This document shows, one piece after another, positions 41,253 through 49,113 of a stretch of 57,180 nt of DNA. Location of the stretch: assembly GCA_964496205.1 (NCBI GenBank), contig CAZBXV010000010.1, forward strand, positions 1 through 57,180, in the 5' to 3' direction. The notes beneath the pieces were generated by a model that saw only the letters and a list, made by a program, of their open reading frames with translations, made no database searches and was not told the origin of the DNA. The stretch's first letter is position 1; each line of letters opens with the position of its first letter. Position numbers and translations under genes: made by a program. This stretch comes from CAYLHS01 sp964496205. Its GTDB lineage: Bacteria > Actinomycetota > Acidimicrobiia > Spongiisociales > UBA4744.

Positions 41253-42623
41253 TCAGGCCCGTTTGTCTCGCTGAACGTCGTGGGAGGGCGGACGTCGCGC
41301 TGCCACTGCTCGGAGCGCGGCCCGAGCGCGCGTATCAGCAAGCGTCAGCGCAAGCACGGTCCACCCCACACCGACCGTCAGACCCGAGAGCACATCCGAT
41401 GGGTAGGCAAGCAGCAGAACCATCTCGGCGGCGCCGATCACGGTGACGAGCACGGCAGCGACGACGAACCGTCCGACCGTCGACTCCCACTTCCGGGGAC
41501 GCCAGGGCCATGCAGCGATCACGAGGAACACGGCCAACGCGGCAACCCGTTCGGACGGGAAGCCATACTCCCCGCCGGGCACGATCTGTACCAAGGGCGG
41601 AGCCGTTCTGTCGACAATGAAGCGTGTCACCTGCACGATGGCCCATTGACCGGCCACGGCGATCGCGATGCCTGCAGCCCGTTCGAAATGTCTCCTGGTC
41701 AGAAACACAACGCCGACGATCAGTGAGGCTGCGATGCTCACCCATACGGGTGTCAAGCTCAGAATCGTGTGTGCCGAGTTCGTGATAGCGGGTACCTGAT
41801 GGGTTGCTGCGTAGTCGAGTGCGCGGCGATCGAAGAAGAAGAATTCCTCCTGCCCGATCACATCTTGGAGCATCCCGGTGAACAGCCATAGGCCTCCAAT
41901 GGTCACCAGTGCCACCGGCCATAGATAGAGCACCGGCGCCATCCTTCTGGCGGGTCGCTCCATGACCCGCGCGACCCACCTGGCGAATCGGGTGCGCACG
42001 ATCGGCTCGAACCGCTTGACGACGCGTTCCCTGCTCCGGGCCACCCATCGTCCGGCCCAGGCGATCAGGAGTGCGACCACGACGACGCCGGCAAGCATCA
42101 GGCCGCCCCGACCGAGCCAGTGTTCGACAGTAGGCCAGTTGTTGCCGGCAACGTACCCGATGAGTGTGTATGTCGTCGCCCACAGCACTCCACCGATGAT
42201 GTTGCCCAGAGCGAACGTCCGATAGGGCATCGTCGCCATGCCGGCTGTGAATGGCACGACCGCACGGAGCACCGATGTGAAGCGGGCAACGACGAGCGCC
42301 CACCAGCCGCTCTTCGCGATGGACTGTTTCGCTGCATCGATCCTGCCTGCGAAACGGGCCAGACGGCGGCGCTGCAGGACCCAGGGCCCGAACCGATCGC
42401 CCAGCCAGAATCCAACGGAGTCGCCGATCACGGCCCCGGCGATGGCTACCGGCAACATGACTGCCAAAGGAACCACTCCGGTACCTGCGAGGACGCCGCC
42501 GAGAATTACTGCAACCTCGCCCGGCAGGAAGAAACCGAGGAACGCTGCACTCTCTCCCGCCGCGAGAAGGAACACAAGCACGGGCGCCCATGGGCCCATC
42601 GCAGTTAGAATGCGCACGATCAC
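41253..42623 (-). CDS. DedA-family membrane protein fused to a degenerate PAP2 domain
   Basis: Residues 1-190 are a DedA/SNARE-associated domain: FFLPGEVAVILGG (31-43), GDSVGFWLGDRFG (67-79), ARFTSVLRAVVPFTAG (113-128) and GGVLWATTYTLIGY (144-157). Residues 230-435 have the helix pattern of PAP2 phosphatases, but catalytic sites are changed: VDRTAPP (337-343) in place of KxxxxxxRP, FPSER (355-359) for PSGH, and AYPSD (406-410) for the H-x-PSD His. The PAP2 half is probably not an active phosphatase. DedA proteins act in lipid carrier or phospholipid scrambling. GTG 42623 lacks a strong ribosome site. Confidence 0.87.
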   Translation of the reverse strand: MIVRILTAMGPWAPVLVFLLAAGESAAFLGFFLPGEVAVILGGVLAGTGVVPLAVMLPVAIAGAVIGDSVGFWLGDRFGPWVLQRRRLARFAGRIDAAKQSIAKSGWWALVVARFTSVLRAVVPFTAGMATMPYRTFALGNIIGGVLWATTYTLIGYVAGNNWPTVEHWLGRGGLMLAGVVVVALLIAWAGRWVARSRERVVKRFEPIVRTRFARWVARVMERPARRMAPVLYLWPVALVTIGGLWLFTGMLQDVIGQEEFFFFDRRALDYAATHQVPAITNSAHTILSLTPVWVSIAASLIVGVVFLTRRHFERAAGIAIAVAGQWAIVQVTRFIVDRTAPPLVQIVPGGEYGFPSERVAALAVFLVIAAWPWRPRKWESTVGRFVVAAVLVTVIGAAEMVLLLAYPSDVLSGLTVGVGWTVLALTLADTRARAALRAVAARRPPSHDVQRDKRA

Positions 42624-42690
42624 GGCGCCTATTGTGGTCGACCGTGCAAATCAGCGTGTAACCCTTCACAGGAGATAGTGTCTTAGGAAA

Positions 42691-43401
42691 GTGACTGATT
42701 CGACCTTCGATTGGAAAGGCAGACTTGGGCCGATGCGGCTCGTCCTTTCCGACACCACATTCCGCCCCTCGACGATCTCTCATCTTCTCGCGGATGCGCT
42801 CCGCGTCGAGCAGGATGACGTCGTGATCGATGTCGGATGCGGTTCGGGCATCCTGGCAATCGTCGCGGCGAAACTGGGCGCGAAGCGGGTGTTCGCGGTC
42901 GACCAGAGCCCTGACGTCGTCGACGTCGGCACGAGAAACGCAATTGCTCATGGCGTCGAGGACAGAGTCACATTCAGACAGGGTGACCTGTTCGACCCGA
43001 TCAACGAAGTGGAGGCCGATGTCATCATCGGCGACGTGTCGGGCATCCCCGACGATCTCGCGGCCGACTCGGGCTGGTTTCCCACCAAGGGTGGCGGCGG
43101 TCCTCGGGGAAGCGAGCTTCCGATCCGCATGCTGGAACAGGCAAGGCAGCACCTTCGTCCGATGGGAAGGCTGTTCCTGCCGACGGGCAGCTTGCAGGAT
43201 GAAGCGTCGATCCTTGACCGGGCACGCAGCCTCTACGGCAAGATGCTCTCCCTCGCCGACAGACCGATCCCCCTTCCATCACGTCTCGCGGCCAGCTCTG
43301 TCCTCGCAGACATGATCGAACGCAAGGTCGTGCATGTCACTCGGCGTGGCTCACGGCTGCTCTGGAACGCCCGGGTCTGGGAGCTTTCTGCCGCCAGGTA
43401 G
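42691..43401 (+). CDS. Class I SAM-dependent methyltransferase
   Basis: The 236-residue protein has motif I VIDVGCGSGILAIVAA, acidic motif II (VFAVDQSPD) and GDLFDPI, followed by DVIIGDVSGIP in place of NPPY. The layout is like small-ribosomal/HemK-type or L11 methyltransferases with the usual Asn changed to Asp, so the target is not predictable. GTG 42691 is supported by AGGAAA upstream. It diverges from the DedA gene and ends 9 nt before the convergent folK fusion. Confidence 0.8.
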   Translation: MTDSTFDWKGRLGPMRLVLSDTTFRPSTISHLLADALRVEQDDVVIDVGCGSGILAIVAAKLGAKRVFAVDQSPDVVDVGTRNAIAHGVEDRVTFRQGDLFDPINEVEADVIIGDVSGIPDDLAADSGWFPTKGGGGPRGSELPIRMLEQARQHLRPMGRLFLPTGSLQDEASILDRARSLYGKMLSLADRPIPLPSRLAASSVLADMIERKVVHVTRRGSRLLWNARVWELSAAR

Positions 43402-43410
43402 CGGCCGTAT

Positions 43411-44361
43411 CTACACGACCCAGGGAACAAGACGCTTGGTGACCTGTTCTGCATAGGCCGCGTAGCCGGGATAGTGGCATCGCAGTCGCCGCTCTTCGAA
43501 ACGAGCCTTCATCCAGAAGAACACACCACCGATCAACCCGACGAGGACGGCCGCGATACTCGCCCTGAACAAGCCAAGGCCGATCATCCCCAACACGAGC
43601 CCTCCGTAGATCGGGTGTCGAACGAACCGATACACGCCCCGAGCAACCAGCCTGGCCGAGTCCAGGGGCTGCGGGTAGGCGGTCAGATTCGACCCCAGAT
43701 CCATGAGGCCGAGCACCAACTGCACAGCGCCCCATACGACGATGACCCCGCCGACCCACCCCATCACGATCGTCGGTGTCCCGGGTTCATCGAGGAGGGC
43801 GAGAAAGCACGCGGCGAACACGACGCCCTGGGCGACCACCCACCAGCCGCCGCGACCGGCGAAGGTCTGCCGGCGTCCCTCCAGGCGAAGCCGTGTTCGT
43901 CTGACTGTCTGATTCTGCACAGCTTCGAGAGCGTCTCGGACGGTTTGCCCATTCGGGGTCGCCGCCTCCGGCCATGCCTCCACCAGGGGCTCGAGCACGA
44001 AGCGGCGTTCCGTGAGCCGAGGATGCGGGATGATCAGCCGATCGTCGTTCACAACACTGTCGCCGTAGAGAAGCAGGTCGAGATCCAGAGTTCTCGGTCC
44101 CCAGCGAACGGTTCGGCGTCTGCCCTCTTCCTGTTCGATGGCGAGCAGATGGTCCAACAGCTCGTGAGCGGACAGGTCGGTGTCGAGCACTACGACCGCG
44201 TTCAGATATGCGCCCTGCGCGGGACCGCCGACCGGATCGGTTTCGTAGACCGACGACATCGCAACGATGTCGCCCAGGTTGGCGAGTGCCTGCACCGCAG
44301 CACAGAGATGCTCGAGACGCTCTCCGAGATTCGATCCAAGCGCGATGGCGGCTCGTGTCAT
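43411..44361 (-). CDS. folK: FolK (HPPK) fused to an isoprenylcysteine methyltransferase-like (ICMT/PEMT) membrane domain
   Basis: Residues 1-145 are a complete hydroxymethyldihydropterin pyrophosphokinase: ALGSNLGERLEHL (7-19), SSVYETDPVGG (36-46), RWGPRTLDLDLLLYG (86-100) and PHPRLTERRFVLEPL (112-126). After a basic linker, residues 170-316 hold about four helices and the ICMT signature GVYRFVRHPIYGG (242-254), EER (289-291) and YPGYAAYAEQVTKRLVP. HPPK makes the pterin diphosphate for FolP. No stop codon separates the two parts. The start overlaps folB by 4 nt. Confidence 0.9.
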   Translation of the reverse strand: MTRAAIALGSNLGERLEHLCAAVQALANLGDIVAMSSVYETDPVGGPAQGAYLNAVVVLDTDLSAHELLDHLLAIEQEEGRRRTVRWGPRTLDLDLLLYGDSVVNDDRLIIPHPRLTERRFVLEPLVEAWPEAATPNGQTVRDALEAVQNQTVRRTRLRLEGRRQTFAGRGGWWVVAQGVVFAACFLALLDEPGTPTIVMGWVGGVIVVWGAVQLVLGLMDLGSNLTAYPQPLDSARLVARGVYRFVRHPIYGGLVLGMIGLGLFRASIAAVLVGLIGGVFFWMKARFEERRLRCHYPGYAAYAEQVTKRLVPWVV

Positions 44362-44714
44362 CGAGTTCGCCTGAGCCTCACCGCGACATCATCGAAGGGC
44401 ACGGGAATCGGCGCGCCGGGTTTGTGTACGGTCACAGTGACGGAGCGCACCAGGCCGTCCTCGAGCACGAGGTCAGCAACCCGATTCGCAACGGTCTCGA
44501 TCAGATTCCAGCGCTCGCCCGCGACCCGGTCATGGATCGCCTGGGCGAGCGTCCCGTAGTCGATCGTGGATGAGAGGTCGTCGCTGAGGGCCTCGGGATC
44601 GATATCGGCGTCGATGTCGACGTCCACCAGGAACTCCTGGCCCCTGTCTTTCTCATCGGTGAACACTCCGTGGTGAGCGAACACCTCGAGACCTGTGAGT
44701 CGAATGTGCATCAC
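44358..44714 (-). CDS. folB: Dihydroneopterin aldolase
   Basis: The 118-residue protein has the FolB pattern IRLTGLEVFAHHGVFTDEK, QEFLVDVDIDADI, TIDYGTLAQAIHDRVAGERW and the catalytic-region VTVHKPGAPIPVPF. It cleaves dihydroneopterin to hydroxymethyldihydropterin, the FolK substrate. It overlaps both neighbours by 4 nt. Confidence 0.94.
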   Translation of the reverse strand: MMHIRLTGLEVFAHHGVFTDEKDRGQEFLVDVDIDADIDPEALSDDLSSTIDYGTLAQAIHDRVAGERWNLIETVANRVADLVLEDGLVRSVTVTVHKPGAPIPVPFDDVAVRLRRTR

Positions 44715-45190
44715 ATCTTGGCGGGTACGAGGGAACGTCCCTCCGGTCCGAGCGGCCGGCCGAGGATCTCCTGGATGACGGCGACAGCGAGAATCGGGTC
44801 TGTCACGAGCTTCGAATGAACCAGGTAGCCGGCGAGCAGTCCGGCGATCGTATCGTCGACGAGGTCCCGGTGAACGAGCACGACGCTTTCTCGGTCGGCG
44901 AGTGCGGCGTCGAGCGTGCGGAACACACGCGCCACGTCCTCCTGCTCATACTCCCCGACGAGAGGCTCATGGAACACCGTGAAACCTGCCTCCTGGTAGT
45001 TGGCGACGTTCTGGCCGCCGGCAAGGAGCGTCACGACCGTGTTGATCTTGGCTACGTTGCGCAGCCACACGATCTCTTCCTCGCGCCGAACACGGCGATG
45101 CTGAATGCCGTGGCCACCAATCCGTTCGCATACGCCCAGGCGCCCCTTGATCACCCAGGTGAACGCTCTTGGTTCGAGTCCTGTTGTCAC
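44711..45190 (-). CDS. Dual-specificity-phosphatase-like protein lacking the catalytic Cys
   Basis: The 159-residue protein resembles a small DSP fold: NVAKINTVVTLLAGGQN, the loop FTVFHEPLVGEYEQEDVARV, then VVLVHRDLVDDTIAGLLAGY (103-122) where HCxxxxxR(S/T) is expected. H107 is kept, but Cys is Arg108 and the P-loop Arg is also absent. If the family call is right, it is a pseudophosphatase. It sits between folP and folB with 2-4-nt overlaps, so it is expressed with folate synthesis. Function is unknown. Confidence 0.72.
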   Translation of the reverse strand: MTTGLEPRAFTWVIKGRLGVCERIGGHGIQHRRVRREEEIVWLRNVAKINTVVTLLAGGQNVANYQEAGFTVFHEPLVGEYEQEDVARVFRTLDAALADRESVVLVHRDLVDDTIAGLLAGYLVHSKLVTDPILAVAVIQEILGRPLGPEGRSLVPAKM

Positions 45191-46017
45191 TGAATCCCTC
45201 TCGATCGAACCATAGCGTCGGCCACCTGCATGGCAGGCCGCGAAACGGCAACATTGTGCACGCGAACCGCAAACACTCCGGCGCTGACCGCGAGCGCGGT
45301 CGTGGCAGCCGTTGCGATGTCCCTCTCTTGAGGCGCACTCTCACCGGTGATCGTCCCGAGGAACGATTTCCGGGACGTACCCACCAGCACAGGGAAGCCG
45401 GTGTCGACGAACACATCGAGATGGGTGAGGATCTGAAGGTTGTGTTCGATAGTCTTGCCGAACCCGATCCCTGGATCGATCATGATCTGACTGCTATCGA
45501 CCCCGAGCGCGACTGCCATCTCGGCGCGCCGGATCAGGAAGTCCCGAACCTCTCGCACGACATCCTCATAGGTCGGTTGCGCGTGCATGGTCTGTGGCGA
45601 TCCCTGCATGTGCATGATCACCAAGCCGGCTCCCGTTCGTTCAGCCAGGTGAACCATCGATCGCGAAGCGGAGATATCGTTGATGATTGCCGCACCAGCG
45701 TCGATAGCCGCCTCCGCAACCGCGGGTTTCGACGTGTCGATCGAAACGAGCACCCCCCTGGAGGCCAGGCCCTCCACGACGGGAAGCACGCGCCGCATCT
45801 CCTCCTGCTCCGACACCGGCTCCGCTCCGGGACGGGTCGACTCGCCGCCCACGTCCACGATGTCCGCTCCGTCCTTCACGAGTGCGGCGCCCTGCGCGAG
45901 CGCCTCTTCAGGGTCGAGGAACCGACCCCCGTCCGAGAACGAGTCCGGTGTCACGTTGACGATCCCCACGAGGAGCGGGCCGTCCTCGAAGGTAGCGCCA
46001 CGAACCCGCCAGATCAT
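45187..46017 (-). CDS. folP: Dihydropteroate synthase
   Basis: The 276-residue TIM-barrel protein has GIVNVTPDSFSDGG, DIVDVGGESTRPGA, INDISASR, VIMHMQGSPQTM, DPGIGFGKTIEHN and GTSRKSFLG, all standard for DHPS, the sulfonamide target. ATG 46017 overlaps the folE TGA (ATGA). The longer open frame runs inside folE. The 3' end overlaps the phosphatase-like gene (GTGA). Confidence 0.96.
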   Translation of the reverse strand: MIWRVRGATFEDGPLLVGIVNVTPDSFSDGGRFLDPEEALAQGAALVKDGADIVDVGGESTRPGAEPVSEQEEMRRVLPVVEGLASRGVLVSIDTSKPAVAEAAIDAGAAIINDISASRSMVHLAERTGAGLVIMHMQGSPQTMHAQPTYEDVVREVRDFLIRRAEMAVALGVDSSQIMIDPGIGFGKTIEHNLQILTHLDVFVDTGFPVLVGTSRKSFLGTITGESAPQERDIATAATTALAVSAGVFAVRVHNVAVSRPAMQVADAMVRSRGIQ

Positions 46018-46589
46018 CGACTTCCGAACAGCAGTGAGAACGCCTCCGACCGGGCCGCGTTGTCCTTGGCGAACGTTCCACGGACGGCAGATGTGACCGT
46101 CAAGGCTCCGGGTTTTTTCACGCCTCGCATGCTCATGCACAGATGTTCGGCTTCCACAACGACAAGGACGCCGTAGGGATCCACAACCTCCATGAGTGTA
46201 TCGGCGACCTGTGTCGTGAGCCGCTCCTGGAGCTGGGGTCTGCGGGCGAATGCTTCGACGAGACGTGCGAGTTTGGACAGTCCCGTCAACGTTCCTTTCG
46301 GCAGGTAGGCGACATGTGCCTGTCCGTGGAACGGTACGAAATGGTGTTCGCACATCGAGTAGAAGGGAATGTCCTTGACCATCACCAGTTCGCGGTGCTC
46401 GTCCTGGACGAACACCGTCTCTAGGATTTCCAGGGGATCCTGCCGTATCCCCTGGAACACCTCGGTGTACATTCGGGCCACCCGGGCCGGCGTGTCGACA
46501 AGACCCTCTCGCGTCGGATCCTCACCAATGGCTTCGATGATGGTGCGTACGGCACCCTCGATCGCTTTGACGTCGGGCTCTCGGTTCAT
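46014..46589 (-). CDS. folE: GTP cyclohydrolase I
   Basis: The 191-residue protein has the zinc site Cys/His in YSMCEHHFVPFHGQAHVAYLP and the later EAEHLCMSMRGVKKPG, with VVDPYGVLVVVEA before it. It converts GTP to dihydroneopterin triphosphate, entry to folate. ATG 46589 overlaps the ftsH TGA. The fol genes thus run folE-folP-DSP-like-folB-folK directly after ftsH. Confidence 0.96.
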   Translation of the reverse strand: MNREPDVKAIEGAVRTIIEAIGEDPTREGLVDTPARVARMYTEVFQGIRQDPLEILETVFVQDEHRELVMVKDIPFYSMCEHHFVPFHGQAHVAYLPKGTLTGLSKLARLVEAFARRPQLQERLTTQVADTLMEVVDPYGVLVVVEAEHLCMSMRGVKKPGALTVTSAVRGTFAKDNAARSEAFSLLFGSR

Positions 46590-48484
46590 CCCTGGTCCGC
46601 TGCGACGACACCTGCTGTGGGGGATCCACCACCTGGCACCTGGATCCGAACACCTTCCCCGTCGGCGTGCTGCCACTTGGGCACGTCGCCGAAGATCTCG
46701 GCGACCTCGTCAGCGTCGATCGTCTCCTTCTCAATGAGCGTTTCGGCCATCCGGTCCAACGCAGCGCGGTGCGTTTCCAGGATCTCGCGGGCTTCCCGAT
46801 GTGCCTGGGAGATCAGCTTGCGGACCTCTTCGTCGATGAACGCTGCGACCTCGTCCGAGTAGTCCTGTTGACGCCCGTAGTCGCGGCCGAGAAATACTTC
46901 CCCGTTGGCGTGGCCATACTTCATGGGCCCGAGCCTGTCGCTCATCCCGTACTCCATGACCATCTTGCGGGCAACGTCGGTCGCCTTGTCGATATCGTCT
47001 CCAGCGCCGGTGCTCGGGTCCTCGAAGACGAGTTCTTCAGCCGTTCTGCCACCCAGGTACATCGCGAGCTGGTCAACGAGTTCGGACCGCCGCATGATGT
47101 ACTTGTCCTCTTCCGGGAGTGACTGCGTGTGCCCGAGCGATCGACCGCGCGGAATGATCGTCACCTTGTGAATCGGGTCGGCCATGGGAAGTGCCCAACC
47201 AACGAGGGCGTGCCCCGTCTCGTGGTAGGCGATGACTCGCTTTTCATCGTCGGAGATCAAGCGGCTCTTGCGCTCGGGCCCCGCGATCACCCGCTCGATG
47301 GACTCCTCGAGCTCATCCATGCCAATCTCTTTCGTACCGCGCCGTGCGGCGAGAAGCGCACCCTCGTTGAGCAGGTTCGCCAGGTCGGCGCCCGTGAACC
47401 CCGGGGTTTGCCGAGCCAGGACTTCCAGATCGATGTCGTCGGCGAGCGGTTTCCCTCGGGCATGCACGCCAAGTATTGCCTTTCGGCCGGGAAGATCGGG
47501 ACGATCGACGACGATCTGTCGATCGAATCGTCCGGGACGAAGCAGCGCCGGGTCCAGGATGTCGGGCCGGTTCGTTCCGGCAATGACGATCACGCCGGTA
47601 TTCACGTCGAACCCGTCGAGTTCGACGAGAAGCTGGTTCAGTGTCTGCTCACGCTCGTCGTGGCCTCCGCCCAGCCCGGCCCCTCGATGCCGACCGACGG
47701 CGTCGATCTCGTCAATGAACACGATCGCCGGTGCGTGTGTTTTCGCCTGATCGAAGAGGTCGCGCACCCTCGAAGCTCCGACACCTACGAACATCTCGAC
47801 GAAGTCCGAACCGGAGATGGTGAAGAACGGCACGCCGGCCTCACCTGCAACGGCCCGGGCAAGGAGTGTCTTGCCGGTTCCAGGAGGCCCGAACAGCAGC
47901 ACTCCCTTCGGGATCTTGGCCCCCATCGCTCTGAAGCGATCGGGGGTTTGGAGGAATTCCTTCAGCTCGGTGAGTTCTTCGACGGCCTCATCGACGCCTG
48001 CGACGTCGGCGAAAGTGACCTTTGGCATGTCACGCGACACCTGTTTGGCGCGCGACTTGCCGAACTGCATCACTCGGTTCCCCGAACCCTGCATCTGCAT
48101 GAAGATGAACACCATGAATCCGATGAGGAACAACCACGGCAAGAACGTGATGAGGATGTCCCATATCGATGCGGGCTCAGGATCGACCTTCACTTCGACG
48201 CCCGCGTTGCGAAGCGCGGCGGACAGTTCGTCCTCGTCTTCCTGGAGGTAGTCGACGGTGTAGTTGGTGTTCCCGTCGACGGTTCCATTGAACGTTCCGG
48301 TGACGACGAGGGACTTCTGTTTGAGCGTTGCCGTCTCGATCTTGCCGGCGGCGATGTCGTTCCAAAACTGGCTGTAGGTGATCTGCTCCACGGCCGTCTT
48401 GTCGCCCAAGTATTGCTGCAGCACGACAAGCAGGATCATGGCGATGATCCCGTAGACCAGAATCGAGCGAAACGTGCGGTTCAA
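46586..48484 (-). CDS. ftsH: ATP-dependent zinc metalloprotease FtsH
   Basis: The 632-residue protein has two membrane helices (about 5-23 and 108-130), an extracytoplasmic domain between, Walker A GPPGTGKT (199-206), Walker B IVFIDEIDA, the SRH with NRPDILDPALLRPGR, and the zinc protease motif HETGH (421-425). It degrades misfolded membrane and regulatory proteins. TTG 48484 follows TAGGAG; the N-terminal helix begins at once. The C-terminus is longer than the core and Gly/Ala-rich. Confidence 0.95.
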   Translation of the reverse strand: MNRTFRSILVYGIIAMILLVVLQQYLGDKTAVEQITYSQFWNDIAAGKIETATLKQKSLVVTGTFNGTVDGNTNYTVDYLQEDEDELSAALRNAGVEVKVDPEPASIWDILITFLPWLFLIGFMVFIFMQMQGSGNRVMQFGKSRAKQVSRDMPKVTFADVAGVDEAVEELTELKEFLQTPDRFRAMGAKIPKGVLLFGPPGTGKTLLARAVAGEAGVPFFTISGSDFVEMFVGVGASRVRDLFDQAKTHAPAIVFIDEIDAVGRHRGAGLGGGHDEREQTLNQLLVELDGFDVNTGVIVIAGTNRPDILDPALLRPGRFDRQIVVDRPDLPGRKAILGVHARGKPLADDIDLEVLARQTPGFTGADLANLLNEGALLAARRGTKEIGMDELEESIERVIAGPERKSRLISDDEKRVIAYHETGHALVGWALPMADPIHKVTIIPRGRSLGHTQSLPEEDKYIMRRSELVDQLAMYLGGRTAEELVFEDPSTGAGDDIDKATDVARKMVMEYGMSDRLGPMKYGHANGEVFLGRDYGRQQDYSDEVAAFIDEEVRKLISQAHREAREILETHRAALDRMAETLIEKETIDADEVAEIFGDVPKWQHADGEGVRIQVPGGGSPTAGVVAADQG

Positions 48485-48567
48485 AAGTCTCCTAGTCCCC
48501 TCGGAAAAACGGTATCACGGAGCGTCATCTCCGCAACACGCGTACGTATGGTATCGAGGTACGATCC

Positions 48568-49113
48568 CTATTCGGCACCCGTCTCATCGGCGTCATCTTC
48601 GACCATGACCGCCACATGCGGAAGGTTGCGGTACTTGCCCGCGTAGTCGAGTCCATACCCGATCACGAACTCAGGTCCGATCTCGAATCCCGTGTACCGA
48701 ACCTCGATTGGGGTGCGCTGGATGTCCTTCTTGACCAGCAGGGCCGCGATCTCGAGTGACTCGGGATGGCGAACGCGAAGGCTTTTCAGCAGGTAGTTGA
48801 GGGTGAGACCCGAATCGATGATGTCCTCGACGATGAGTACGTGGCGGCCGGCGATCTCTTGATCGAGGTCCTTGAGGATCCTCACGACACCGGATGTCTT
48901 CGTTGCCGCTCCGTATGACGACACAGCCATGAAGTCGAACTCGACGGGAATCGTGATGTGGCGCGCCAAGTCGGCCATCGTGATGAATGCACCCTTGAGT
49001 ACGGCGATCATCAAGAGGTCCTTGCCCTCGTAGTCTGCCGAGATGGCCTCGCCCATCTGCGTGAGCGCCGCTTCGATCTCCTCGGCACTGATCAGGGTCT
49101 TGCCGACCTTCAC
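48568..49113 (-). CDS. hpt: Hypoxanthine(-guanine) phosphoribosyltransferase
   Basis: The 181-residue protein has the PRPP loop HVLIVEDIIDSGLTLNYLL, the KGAFITMADLARHI segment and FVIGYGLDYAGKYRNLPHV. It salvages hypoxanthine/guanine. ATG 49113 overlaps the tilS stop by 4 nt. The tilS-hpt-ftsH order is widespread in Gram-positive bacteria. The 83 nt to ftsH hold no clear hairpin. Confidence 0.95.
   Translation of the reverse strand: MKVGKTLISAEEIEAALTQMGEAISADYEGKDLLMIAVLKGAFITMADLARHITIPVEFDFMAVSSYGAATKTSGVVRILKDLDQEIAGRHVLIVEDIIDSGLTLNYLLKSLRVRHPESLEIAALLVKKDIQRTPIEVRYTGFEIGPEFVIGYGLDYAGKYRNLPHVAVMVEDDADETGAE

Noticed and set aside
47129..48646. 505-codon plus-strand frame
   Set aside because: Antisense to ftsH, with no protein-family pattern.
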